From positions 248,001 through 312,000 of the forward strand of contig CAKZQQ010000006.1 of the NCBI GenBank assembly GCA_937141405.1: a stretch of DNA of 64,000 nucleotides, written 5' to 3'. The notes under the pieces are model-generated. The model had not been told where the DNA came from and ran no database searches. It worked only from the letters and a program-made list of their open reading frames with translations. This DNA comes from an uncultured Campylobacterota bacterium. Its GTDB lineage: Bacteria > Campylobacterota > Campylobacteria > Campylobacterales > Sulfurovaceae. A program made the position numbers and the translations under genes. Below, in pieces: positions 43,832-51,037 of this stretch; the first letter of the stretch is position 1, and each line of letters begins with the position of its first letter.

Positions 43832-45802
43832 CTACACCTCAGTCGTTTTGGAGGCTATCTTACGCACAAGTGTTGCCATGATGGTGGCTTGCGGTATCGA
43901 TACCTCTGTTATTGCTACCTCTATTGTATCAAATAGAGCCACATCATTACCTTTGATATAGACAACAATGCCTTGCATTTCTGCACGCAAGAGCGCTTTT
44001 GCGTAGTTGCCGACCTCGATAACTTCAGCTTCAAAGTATTGACCGGTTTGCCCTTCGGCCCATCTGGCAAATTTTCTATCTCGAAAGTCCCACTCGGCTT
44101 TTGTCGCCTCGCGCTCAAGCTCACTCACTCGTGCACAAAGCGGCTGCAAGTTTCGAAGCAGATATTCCATCTCTTGCTCATCTTTTGTAAGTTGGGCTTT
44201 GATGAGTCTATGGAGTATGAGGTCGCTGTAGCGACGAATAGGAGAGGTGAAGTGGCTATAGCTCTCAAAGCCAAGTCCAAAATGCCCCACATTTGTAGCA
44301 CTATAGCTTGCTTGTTTGAGCGACTTGATGATCATCTCATCAACTTCACTCTCAAGATTAAGCGCTTTTGCCTCTTTTTGGATGGCACGGATAAGCGAAG
44401 GCGAATCATCATACTCTTCGACATAAAGACCGATCGCTGCTAACTCGCTTAAAAGCTCTTCCATCTTACTGAGTTGTGGCGGTTCATGGATACGAAAGAT
44501 GCCGTCATTTTCGCCGGTAAATCGTTTGGCTGCCGCTTGGTTGGCTAAGAGCATACACTCTTCTATAAGCGAGTGTGAAGGGGTGCCTGTCTCTACTTGA
44601 GTCTGCGTCAGTAGGTGTGCATCATCGATAGTGAGTTTGATCTCTTGAGACCTAAAGTCAAAGCCCTGTTTAAGTCTCGCAGCTCTGAGTTGTTGCGTGA
44701 TCGCATAGAGGGGGATGATAAACTCTAAGAGTTTTGTTATGAGTGCATCATCACTTTTTGGCTCTTGAAGTAGGGCATCGATAGCATCATAGTTAAATCG
44801 ATGCTTTGAGTGGATGATTGCTTCAAAAAACTCCTCTTTAAGCGGTCGGAGGGTTGTTTTGTCAAGCTCCATCTTTGCTACAAAAGCAAGGCGGTTGACA
44901 CTTGGTTTGAGCGAGCAGATATCTTCACTCAGTTCTCTTGGTATCATGGGAAAGGCTTTGTGTGGCAAGTAGGTCGTAAAGCCTCGCTTCTTCGCCTCTT
45001 TGTCGATAGCACTATAGTAGGGCACATAATGGCTCACATCGGCGATTGCGACATAGAGGGTATGGGATGCCACATCAAAGTAGATAGCATCATCGAAGTC
45101 TTTTGCAGTGACGGGGTCAATCGTACAAAAATCAAGATGTGTCAGATCAATTCTTTCCGGATGATCTATAGTATCAATATCGGGCTCTATCGCTTTGGCT
45201 TCTTTGATGCACTCCTCAGGAAAAGCATCCTCTCTATGGTAGAGTCCAAGCGAGAGCTTTTCATCGACTTTAGGGTCATTAAGGTTGCCGATTTTAGTGA
45301 GTATCTTATCGCTATAGGCGTCTATCTTGAAAAGATCATAGATCTTGAATGTTTGTGTATCATACCCTGTAAAATCTACATTGAGAGGTGCTGCGTTTTT
45401 GATATTGAGCATCTCAAAACTACCATTTTGCATGCTGTTGATATAGCCAAAGGAGTAGAGCTCGGCTCTTTTTGCGATGAGCACGACCTTACCGCTTGCT
45501 CTACCTTTGCGCGCGATGATGCGCTTAGCAACAGCGATGTCGCCATGTCTTGCATCATCTAGGTGATCACTTTCGATAAGCAGATCAACCTCTTGTTTGA
45601 TCTCACTCTCGAGATATCCTCTGCCGTCTTTACTAAGATAAATTCTGCCTATACGATAGAGGCTCGTGAGCTTCAACACTCCTGCTTTATCTTGCTCTAG
45701 AGCACCTAAGGTTTGGAGCTCTTTGATGACATCTTTGTCTTCATCCTCGATATCATCTATCTTGCAGCCAAGGGTGAGCTGGAGTGCTAAAGCTGATGCC
45801 AT
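43832..45802 (-). CDS. rnr: Ribonuclease R-type 3'-5' exoribonuclease
   Basis: This is an RNB-family exonuclease degrading structured RNA, 656 aa from the chosen start. Cold-shock-like domains occupy the N-terminal third. The RNB catalytic domain includes LDFCTIDPVTAKDFDDAIYFD, with the metal-binding Asp cluster, and continues to NVGHFGLGFESYSHFTSPIRRYSDLILHRL. A C-terminal S1 domain follows (GQYFEAEVIEVGNYAKALL). The frame extends upstream into htpX without a stop, but the ATG at 45802, one base after the htpX stop, gives the normal N-terminus. Confidence 0.93.
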   Translation of the reverse strand: MASALALQLTLGCKIDDIEDEDKDVIKELQTLGALEQDKAGVLKLTSLYRIGRIYLSKDGRGYLESEIKQEVDLLIESDHLDDARHGDIAVAKRIIARKGRASGKVVLIAKRAELYSFGYINSMQNGSFEMLNIKNAAPLNVDFTGYDTQTFKIYDLFKIDAYSDKILTKIGNLNDPKVDEKLSLGLYHREDAFPEECIKEAKAIEPDIDTIDHPERIDLTHLDFCTIDPVTAKDFDDAIYFDVASHTLYVAIADVSHYVPYYSAIDKEAKKRGFTTYLPHKAFPMIPRELSEDICSLKPSVNRLAFVAKMELDKTTLRPLKEEFFEAIIHSKHRFNYDAIDALLQEPKSDDALITKLLEFIIPLYAITQQLRAARLKQGFDFRSQEIKLTIDDAHLLTQTQVETGTPSHSLIEECMLLANQAAAKRFTGENDGIFRIHEPPQLSKMEELLSELAAIGLYVEEYDDSPSLIRAIQKEAKALNLESEVDEMIIKSLKQASYSATNVGHFGLGFESYSHFTSPIRRYSDLILHRLIKAQLTKDEQEMEYLLRNLQPLCARVSELEREATKAEWDFRDRKFARWAEGQTGQYFEAEVIEVGNYAKALLRAEMQGIVVYIKGNDVALFDTIEVAITEVSIPQATIMATLVRKIASKTTEV

Positions 45803-45803
45803 C

Positions 45804-46637
45804 TTAGAGCTTTTTGAGTGCTTCGAGTCGCTCGACTCTCTGCTCAGTTGTAGGGTGGGTGCTAAAGAGGTTACGCATCGAGAAGTTTTTGCCCGTAAGA
45901 GGATTGATGATAAACATATGCGCACTCTCAGGTTCGGCATTTTGCATCATATTACCTTTGGCATAACTCTCAAGTTTAAGTAACGCACTTTGAAGCCACT
46001 CAGGGTGTCCCGTGATCTTTGCTGCACCCTCATCTGCCATAAACTCTCGGCTTCGACTCACACTCATCTGTATAACAGAAGCAGCAAGAGGCATGATGAG
46101 CATAAGAGCGATCATGACGATAGGATTGGGACGATTTTCGCTATGACCAAAAAATATCCCAAAATTTGCAAGTAATGCGATCGCTCCGGAGATGGTCGCT
46201 GCTACCGTGCCTATGAGCATATCGTAGTGTTTTATGTGGCTGAGCTCATGCGCTAAGACTGCTTCGATCTCCTCTTTAGTGAGTAGTTTTAAAAGTCCCT
46301 CTGTGACCGCAACCACGGCATGATCGTAGTCTCTACCTGTTGCAAATGCGTTTGGAACGCCATCGGGGATGATGTAAATCTTAGGCATCGGCAGTTCTGC
46401 TTTTCGTGTCAACTGCTCGACGATCTCATAGAGTTCTCTAGCAGAGCCTCTCTCAACAGGCACGGCTTTGTAGTGTTTAAGCACCATCTGATCACTATAA
46501 AAATAGGCATAGAAGTTCATACCAAGCGTGATAACAAATGCGATGATCATACCGGTTTGACCGCCGATGAGACCACCAAACCAGATAAATAGAACGGTTA
46601 AACCTATCATCAGTCCATAGGTTTTTAATCTTTCCAT
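45804..46637 (-). CDS. htpX: Membrane metalloprotease HtpX (M48)
   Basis: HtpX is a zinc metalloprotease of the inner membrane involved in quality control, 277 aa. It has two N-terminal transmembrane helices, the zinc motif AHELSHIKHYD (HExxH, ~129-133), two further helices, and SRSREFMADEGAAKITG with the third zinc ligand. A TATAAT box (minus strand, 46672-46677) lies 35 bases ahead. It leads the htpX-rnr-holA-rpsF-ssb-rpsR run. Confidence 0.95.
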   Translation of the reverse strand: MERLKTYGLMIGLTVLFIWFGGLIGGQTGMIIAFVITLGMNFYAYFYSDQMVLKHYKAVPVERGSARELYEIVEQLTRKAELPMPKIYIIPDGVPNAFATGRDYDHAVVAVTEGLLKLLTKEEIEAVLAHELSHIKHYDMLIGTVAATISGAIALLANFGIFFGHSENRPNPIVMIALMLIMPLAASVIQMSVSRSREFMADEGAAKITGHPEWLQSALLKLESYAKGNMMQNAEPESAHMFIINPLTGKNFSMRNLFSTHPTTEQRVERLEALKKL

Positions 46638-46745
46638 TTTGTCTCTCCTTATAGGTGTTTAGTTTTTTGGGATTATATCCAAAACGGTGAAAAAATCGTG
46701 GAATTAATAATAGGATGATTATAGCATTTTTTGTAAACGAGAGGT

Positions 46746-46822
46746 AAATATGTCACATTGCCATATTTTTTAGCCTGCTATTTCTTTTGTATTAAGATTT
46801 GATAATCGGAGGCAAAAAATGG
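46746..46822 (+). repeat. Duplicated upstream segment, copy A1 (before the RhuM/PLD gene)
   Basis: About 77 bases from AAATATGTCA to the start codon are repeated at 47761-47836 upstream of the toxin gene. The ends are identical (AAATATGTCA; GATTTGATAATCGGAGGCAA) and the middle differs by substitutions and small gaps. The segment includes the ribosome-binding site CGGAGG and probably the promoter. Confidence 0.85.
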
Positions 46823-47682
46823 CAGATTTGGTTATATATAATGACGGTGAATTGGAATTGGATGTTTCTATAGATGATGAAACGGTATGGTTGAGTAGAA
46901 AACAAATGTCAGAATTGTTTGGAAGGGATATTAAAACAATTGGAAAACATGTCAATAATATATTTAGTGAAGGCGAGCTAAATAAGTTGGCAGTTGTCGC
47001 AAATTTTGCGACAACTGCCAAAGATGGCAAAACATATAATGTTGAATATTATAATTTGGATGTAGTCATTTCTGTTGGCTATAGGGTTAAATCTCAAAAA
47101 GGTGTTAATTTTAGGCAGTGGGCAACTTCTATTTTAAAAAAATATATTTTAAATGGTTATGTGATAAATGGAGAAAAACTTACAAACCAAAGATTTAAAG
47201 AACTTGAAGATGATGTAATCGCTCTCAAATCAAAAGTAGAAAACATCTCAAATTCTTTAGAAGATAAATCTCTCAAGCCAAAACAAGGTATCTTTTTTGA
47301 TGGGCAGATATTTGATGCATATCTATTTGTAAGTAAACTTGTTAAAAAAGCTAAAAGCTCCATAATCTTGATAGATAACTATTGTGATGAGACAACTCTT
47401 TCGATTTTAAGCAAGTGCGAGCCAAAAGTAAAAGTAACGATATTGACTAAAAGCATCACAAAAGAGCTCAAGATAGACCTACAAAAACACAATGCCCAAT
47501 ATCCCAATATGAACGCCAAAGCGTTTACAAGTTCGCATGATAGATTTCTCATCATCGATGAGGTGGAGATATACCATATCGGTGCAAGCCTCAAAGACCT
47601 TGGCAAAAAATGGTTTGCGCTCTCTTTGCTTGAAGTGGAGAGTTTTGGACTTATGGGGAGAGTAAAGAAAGCGATGGGGTAA
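46819..47682 (+). CDS. RhuM-family protein fused to a PLD-like C-terminal domain
   Basis: The 287-aa protein begins with a RhuM/virulence-type DNA-binding domain (residues 1-115: VWLSRKQMSELFGRDIKTIGKHVNNIF, TYNVEYYNLDVVISVGYRV, FRQWATSILKKYILNGYVI). A coiled-coil linker follows (~120-150). A C-terminal domain of phospholipase-D-like type contains ILIDNYCDETTLSIL and SSHDRFLIIDEVEIYHIGASLKDLGKKW, the half HxD/HKD-like signature. Such proteins are found in restriction, prophage and island loci, and their function is not established. The gene contains a perfect palindrome (46987-47021), and its 3' end is duplicated beyond the toxin gene. Confidence 0.82.
   Translation: MADLVIYNDGELELDVSIDDETVWLSRKQMSELFGRDIKTIGKHVNNIFSEGELNKLAVVANFATTAKDGKTYNVEYYNLDVVISVGYRVKSQKGVNFRQWATSILKKYILNGYVINGEKLTNQRFKELEDDVIALKSKVENISNSLEDKSLKPKQGIFFDGQIFDAYLFVSKLVKKAKSSIILIDNYCDETTLSILSKCEPKVKVTILTKSITKELKIDLQKHNAQYPNMNAKAFTSSHDRFLIIDEVEIYHIGASLKDLGKKWFALSLLEVESFGLMGRVKKAMG
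46987..47021. repeat. Perfect 35-bp palindrome inside the RhuM/PLD coding sequence
   Basis: The arms TTGGCAGTTGTCGCAAA and TTTGCGACAACTGCCAA are exact reverse complements around a single T. The palindrome encodes the LAVVANFATTAK stretch of the protein. Any mRNA would form a very stable hairpin here. On the reverse strand it creates a similar peptide in an artefactual open frame. Confidence 0.97.
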
Positions 47683-47727
47683 GCCGTCATTGCGAACGAA
47701 GTGTGGCAATCTAACCAACCGTCATTC
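47602..47727 (+). repeat. Duplicated downstream segment, copy B1 (3' end of RhuM gene plus REP-like sequence)
   Basis: The last 27 codons of the RhuM/PLD gene and about 45 bases beyond are repeated at 48408-48533 at an offset of 806 bases. The coding part is identical, and the non-coding part differs at several positions. Confidence 0.9.
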
Positions 47728-47760
47728 CTGCGAAGGCAGGAATCCATACCAATCGTATCG
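47683..47760. repeat. REP-like dispersed repeat hairpins
   Basis: Two elements common as dispersed repeats in many proteobacteria are present: GTCATTGCGAACGAAGTG-type (47687 onwards, ATTGC / GCAAT stem) and GTCATTCCTGCGAAGGCAGG (47721 onwards, perfect stem ATTCCTGC-GAAG-GCAGGAAT). A second copy of the first lies at 48491-48516. They mark recombination-prone accessory DNA. Confidence 0.75.
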
Positions 47761-47836
47761 AAATATGTCATTTTGCCATATTTTTAAATACACTCTATTT
47801 TTTGCGTTAAGATTTGATAATCGGAGGCAAAAATGG
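47761..47836 (+). repeat. Duplicated upstream segment, copy A2 (before the PemK/MazF-type gene)
   Basis: This is the second copy of A1 (46746-46822), placing the toxin gene behind the same upstream sequence and CGGAGG ribosome-binding site as the RhuM/PLD gene. The offset between copies is about 1015 bases. Confidence 0.85.
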
Positions 47837-48192
47837 GCAAAAGGTACGATGATTGGAATGAGGTCAAAAAGCATACGGAAAATGCAGAGAACTATTTACA
47901 ATTTAAATCTCGCGAGATATACAATGCTAAAATCGGAGAAAACATAGGTTTTGAACAAAACGGCAAGGGCGATGAGTTTGTTCGCCCTGTATTGATCTTG
48001 AAACGGCTGACAAAAGATATGTTTTTCGGGATGCCTCTTTCTACGATCCATAGAGATGGAAGTTTTTTCTATAATTTTGAATTTATCGAAGGAGTGCAAA
48101 GTACAGCCTTATTGGTACAAACAAGACTTTTTAGCCCCAAAAGATTGCTTAATAAAATTAGAATGATAAACAAAGAAGATTTTTTAAATTAG
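47833..48192 (+). CDS. Orphan PemK/MazF-family toxin, probably C-terminally truncated
   Basis: This 119-aa protein resembles the longer PemK/MazF-type toxins of Campylobacterota. It has an N-terminal helix (DDWNEVKKHTENAE), REIYNAKIGENIGFEQNGKGDEFVRPVLIL, the PLSTIHRDGSFFYNFEF core and TALLVQTRLFSPKRLLNKI. MazF-type proteins are mRNA interferases. No antitoxin gene is visible on either side. After KEDFLN the frame meets TAG (48190-48192) and continues in frame as RKKLNDLMFDGDFTLPKDI up to 48276. This looks like the family's normal C-terminal helix, so the stop may be an inactivating mutation. Confidence 0.78.
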   Translation: MGKRYDDWNEVKKHTENAENYLQFKSREIYNAKIGENIGFEQNGKGDEFVRPVLILKRLTKDMFFGMPLSTIHRDGSFFYNFEFIEGVQSTALLVQTRLFSPKRLLNKIRMINKEDFLN

Positions 48193-48407
48193 CGAAAAAA
48201 ATTAAATGATTTGATGTTTGATGGAGATTTTACCCTGCCAAAAGATATTGACAGGTCGTCCCGAAGGAAATTATAAAAGCATTATATCATTATTGGTTGT
48301 GATTGTCAAATTTAATTGCGGATGTTAAGTATGCATTCTCGTCGAAACGATTGGAACGAGCAAACTATTCAGAAATACTTATTAGTTCAAGAAGAGAGAA
48401 AAAGAGA
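48193..48407 (+). other. Degenerate segment between toxin gene and RhuM 3' copy
   Basis: The first 84 bases read in frame with the toxin (RKKLNDLMFDGDFTLPKDI then a stop at 48274-48276). A second frame gives GRPEGNYKSIISLL, which suggests a frameshifted tail. Around 48334-48410 another open stretch reads NDWNEQTIQKYLLVQEE, possibly a fragment of a further lost gene. No intact gene is present. Confidence 0.5.
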
Positions 48408-48533
48408 GGCAAAAAATGGTTTGCGCTCTCTTTGCTTGAAGTGGAGAGTTTTGGACTTATGGGGAGAGTAAAGAAAGCGATGGGGTAAGTCGTCATTGCG
48501 AACGAAGTGCGGCAATCCACTAAACCGTCACTC
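48408..48533 (+). pseudogene. Fragment: duplicated 3' end of the RhuM/PLD gene (copy B2)
   Basis: This segment encodes GKKWFALSLLEVESFGLMGR and the remaining C-terminus exactly as in the intact gene, then the REP-like sequence. It has no start, no RhuM domain and no catalytic region, so it is a remnant. The left junction is at GAGGCAAAAAATGG, a string that also spans the start codon of the RhuM gene, which suggests microhomology or homologous exchange there. Confidence 0.85.
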
Positions 48534-48683
48534 TGATGTAGCAAAGCGAAATCTCGCAGGGTAAGTTTGAAGGTAATCTGCGTCTAAAAAATAGATAAGT
48601 GAATAAACTAATCTATTATTATCAGTTTCTTATAATAATGGGAGTAAAATAAATGAATTTAGTTGGGGGATTGAGGATTAAAT
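48534..48683 (+). promoter_or_regulatory. Upstream region of the OLD-family gene
   Basis: After the repeat remnant, an AT-rich stretch carries a TATAAT box at 48631-48636. An ATG at 48653 with GGAG ahead opens a 16-codon frame (MNLVGGLRIKYESCQI) that overlaps the OLD start codon in another frame and could be a leader peptide. This is only a possibility. The OLD gene has its own GAGGA 6 bases before its ATG. Confidence 0.45.
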
Positions 48684-50489
48684 ATGAAAGTTGTCAAATT
48701 TAGAATAAAAAACTATAAATCAATAACAGATTCTGGCGATTGCTATTTTAGTGAACAGATTACTATATTGGCTGGTAAAAATGAATCAGGCAAGACATCA
48801 GTGCTTGAAGCACTAGAAGATTTTCATGAGGATAGAACAATTAGAGAAGAAGCGAAACCACTCAACAGTGAGGAAAATCCTGAGGTTTCGATAACTTTTG
48901 AATTGTCTCCAAGTGAGATTAAAGATATCTTTGCTGACCTTGAAATTAAAATATCTATAAAAGAGAATATAAATATAACATTAACCAAAAAATATGGAAG
49001 TACAGAATATTTTTTAGATGATGAGAGTAAGAAATTACTTAATTTTGAAAGTTATTACGTGGAGTTAAAAGAGAAAATTATTGAAATTTCTACCCAGATT
49101 AAAGAAATAGCTCAAAATGAAGATTTTGAAATACCTCAAATTGATGGAAAAAAAATAGAAGAATATTTGCAAGAATTAAATGCTTTTCAAACCCATCTTG
49201 CGAGACAACATTTTCAAAATAATGATGCTAAATTGCATGATGCCAAAAAAATTATAATTGACACTGTAGAATATTTTTCTAAAAAAACTACAGAAAATTT
49301 TGTAGAAAAATTTATTGAGAAAAAATTACCTTACTTTATATTGTTTTCATCTTTTGAGGATGAGTTTCCCTCCGAGTTAGATATAAAAAGTATAAAAGAA
49401 AATGAGTGGGCGAAAGATTTAGAAGTAATCAGTAAATTTAATATAGACAGTATTTCTTCTGAAGATCCACAAAAAAGTAAAACTCATGAAAAAAGTGTAA
49501 ATGTGGATTTTGGTGAAAAATTCAAAAAATTTTGGACGCAAGATGAAATTAAATTAGAAATAAGTAAAGATGGAGAAAAAATAAATTTTTGGATCGCCGA
49601 AGATGATAAATTGTATTATCCTAAGCAGCGCAGCAAAGGACAACAATGGTATTTAAGTTTCTATATAAAAATAGTAGCGAGAATAAATGAAGGTAAACCC
49701 AATGTTATTTTAATTGATGAACCCGGCTTATATTTGCATGCAAAAGCTCAAAAAGACTTGTTGGAAGTTTTAAATAAGCATAGCAGCAATTATCCTATAG
49801 TTTTTTCTACACATTCACCTTATTTGATTGAGGTAGATAATTTAGAATCTGTGCGTCTTGTAGAAAAGATAAATAGTCAAAAAGGTAGTGTCGTTTTGGG
49901 GAAAGTGCATGCTCATAGCAAGGCAAGTAAAGAGACATTAACGCCCATACTAACAGCAATAGGTTTGGGAATGAATGATTCAATTACTAACTTAGAGCAA
50001 GCAGATAATGTTATTGTGGAAGGACCGTCAGATGTTTTTTATTTACAGGCATTCAAAAAGATGTTCCCCGAGATTACAAAGGTTAATTTTATAAATGGTG
50101 GCGGTGCACTTAATATGGGGGTTGTTGGCGCTATACTTGAGGGGTGGGGCTCAAATGTTGTGTATTTGTTTGATAATGACTCAGGTAAGAAGCAAGGAGT
50201 TAAAAAATTAGCTTCTTGGAAGGTTTTGGATGAGCAAATTAAAGATATTTTAGATAATGGCAATACTGCCATAGAAGATATTTTTACCATTGATGATTTT
50301 AAGACATATGTTTTAGAAAATAGCGCATTGCTTTATAACAAAAAAAACTCTGAACACATGAAGGGGAAAGACAAAGTTCTAACATCGCGAAAATTTCTTC
50401 AAAGCTTAAATGGTGAAATACCGCCTCTAAGCGAGGAAACGAAAGTAAATATTAAAAATCTTTTAAAGAAATTTAACAATATGTTTTAA
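48684..50489 (+). CDS. OLD-family ATP-dependent endonuclease (ABC-type ATPase plus TOPRIM)
   Basis: This 601-aa protein combines an SMC/RecF-like ATPase with a TOPRIM nuclease. Walker A is GKNESGKTS (residues 31-39), an RSKGQQWYLSFY signature lies near 315, Walker B ILIDEPGLYLH near 343, and FSTHSPYLIEVDN is the switch His region. From ~440 the TOPRIM domain shows VIVEGPSDVFYLQ (acidic Glu), INGGGALNMG and LFDNDSGK. This is the layout of OLD nucleases such as P2 Old and GajA. There is no GajB helicase or reverse transcriptase next to it; instead a membrane protein gene follows after 11 bases. Base composition is visibly more AT-rich than in core genes, suggesting transfer. Confidence 0.9.
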   Translation: MKVVKFRIKNYKSITDSGDCYFSEQITILAGKNESGKTSVLEALEDFHEDRTIREEAKPLNSEENPEVSITFELSPSEIKDIFADLEIKISIKENINITLTKKYGSTEYFLDDESKKLLNFESYYVELKEKIIEISTQIKEIAQNEDFEIPQIDGKKIEEYLQELNAFQTHLARQHFQNNDAKLHDAKKIIIDTVEYFSKKTTENFVEKFIEKKLPYFILFSSFEDEFPSELDIKSIKENEWAKDLEVISKFNIDSISSEDPQKSKTHEKSVNVDFGEKFKKFWTQDEIKLEISKDGEKINFWIAEDDKLYYPKQRSKGQQWYLSFYIKIVARINEGKPNVILIDEPGLYLHAKAQKDLLEVLNKHSSNYPIVFSTHSPYLIEVDNLESVRLVEKINSQKGSVVLGKVHAHSKASKETLTPILTAIGLGMNDSITNLEQADNVIVEGPSDVFYLQAFKKMFPEITKVNFINGGGALNMGVVGAILEGWGSNVVYLFDNDSGKKQGVKKLASWKVLDEQIKDILDNGNTAIEDIFTIDDFKTYVLENSALLYNKKNSEHMKGKDKVLTSRKFLQSLNGEIPPLSEETKVNIKNLLKKFNNMF

Positions 50490-50500
50490 AAGGATTAACA

Positions 50501-51037
50501 ATGTTTGCTGACTGTCATGCGATATTGCCATTTTTGGGTATTTTAATCAGTGCCTGCATAGCTCTCTTCATTTATTCAAAAAATCGTCGTTATGATATCG
50601 CAAAAGAAAAACTCAAGTATCTCTACAATCCGTTAAATGCACTCATTGAAAAGAAAACAAGATATTTTGATTTATTGAAAATGCGAGATAAAAGGCGTCA
50701 TGAGATAGAGTATTATAAATTCTTTTTGCAACTTCGAGATGTTTATCTTGACCATGCTTTATATGGAGATACCAGATTAAAAATGGCTTTTTATTCATTG
50801 CATTTTACGCATGATGGAGAATTTCACCATGCTGATAGTGGAAATATTTCAGAAGAGGAAATGGCAGAAAACATTGCAAAATTTGAACTTAATAATAAAG
50901 TTGACAAGGACGGTGACAGTGAGTTTGAACGAAAAATGGAAGAATTGATACAAACAATTAGAGAAGAGCAAAGTAATCTAAATGAAGAGATGAATTTTAA
51001 TTCTTTTTTTAATAAACAATGGAAAAATGATGCCTAA
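50501..51037 (+). CDS. Single-pass membrane protein paired with the OLD nuclease
   Basis: This 178-aa protein has one N-terminal transmembrane helix (ILPFLGILISACIALFIYS, ~8-26), a basic stretch (KNRRYDIAKEKLKYL), and a long, mostly helical charged domain (about 30-178) ending in a likely coiled coil (EFERKMEELIQTIREEQSNLNEEM). I recognise no enzyme motif. It follows the OLD gene by 11 bases, with AAAGGA as ribosome-binding site, shares its AT-rich composition, and overlaps the start of the next gene by 11 bases. Pairing suggests a membrane-associated partner or effector of a defence unit; this is inference. Confidence 0.75.
   Translation: MFADCHAILPFLGILISACIALFIYSKNRRYDIAKEKLKYLYNPLNALIEKKTRYFDLLKMRDKRRHEIEYYKFFLQLRDVYLDHALYGDTRLKMAFYSLHFTHDGEFHHADSGNISEEEMAENIAKFELNNKVDKDGDSEFERKMEELIQTIREEQSNLNEEMNFNSFFNKQWKNDA

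Noticed and set aside
44810-45562. A 250-codon plus-strand frame
   Set aside because: It lies entirely antisense to rnr, a clear RNase R family gene, and shows no domain features.
46770-47030. Minus-strand frame whose peptide resembles part of RhuM (LAVVAKFATTAN)
   Set aside because: The resemblance comes from the perfect palindrome at 46987-47021, which codes similarly on both strands; the rest is antisense to the RhuM gene.
48303-48488. A 61-codon plus-strand frame ending like the RhuM/PLD protein
   Set aside because: It is an accidental fusion of unrelated upstream sequence to the duplicated 3' end of the RhuM gene, with no ribosome-binding site; treated as a pseudogene fragment.
48684-51037. 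OLD gene and neighbour considered as a Gabija system
   Set aside because: Gabija needs a UvrD-like helicase partner (GajB); the adjacent gene is a single-pass membrane protein, and the UvrD-type helicase at 19.7 kb belongs to a separate housekeeping operon.
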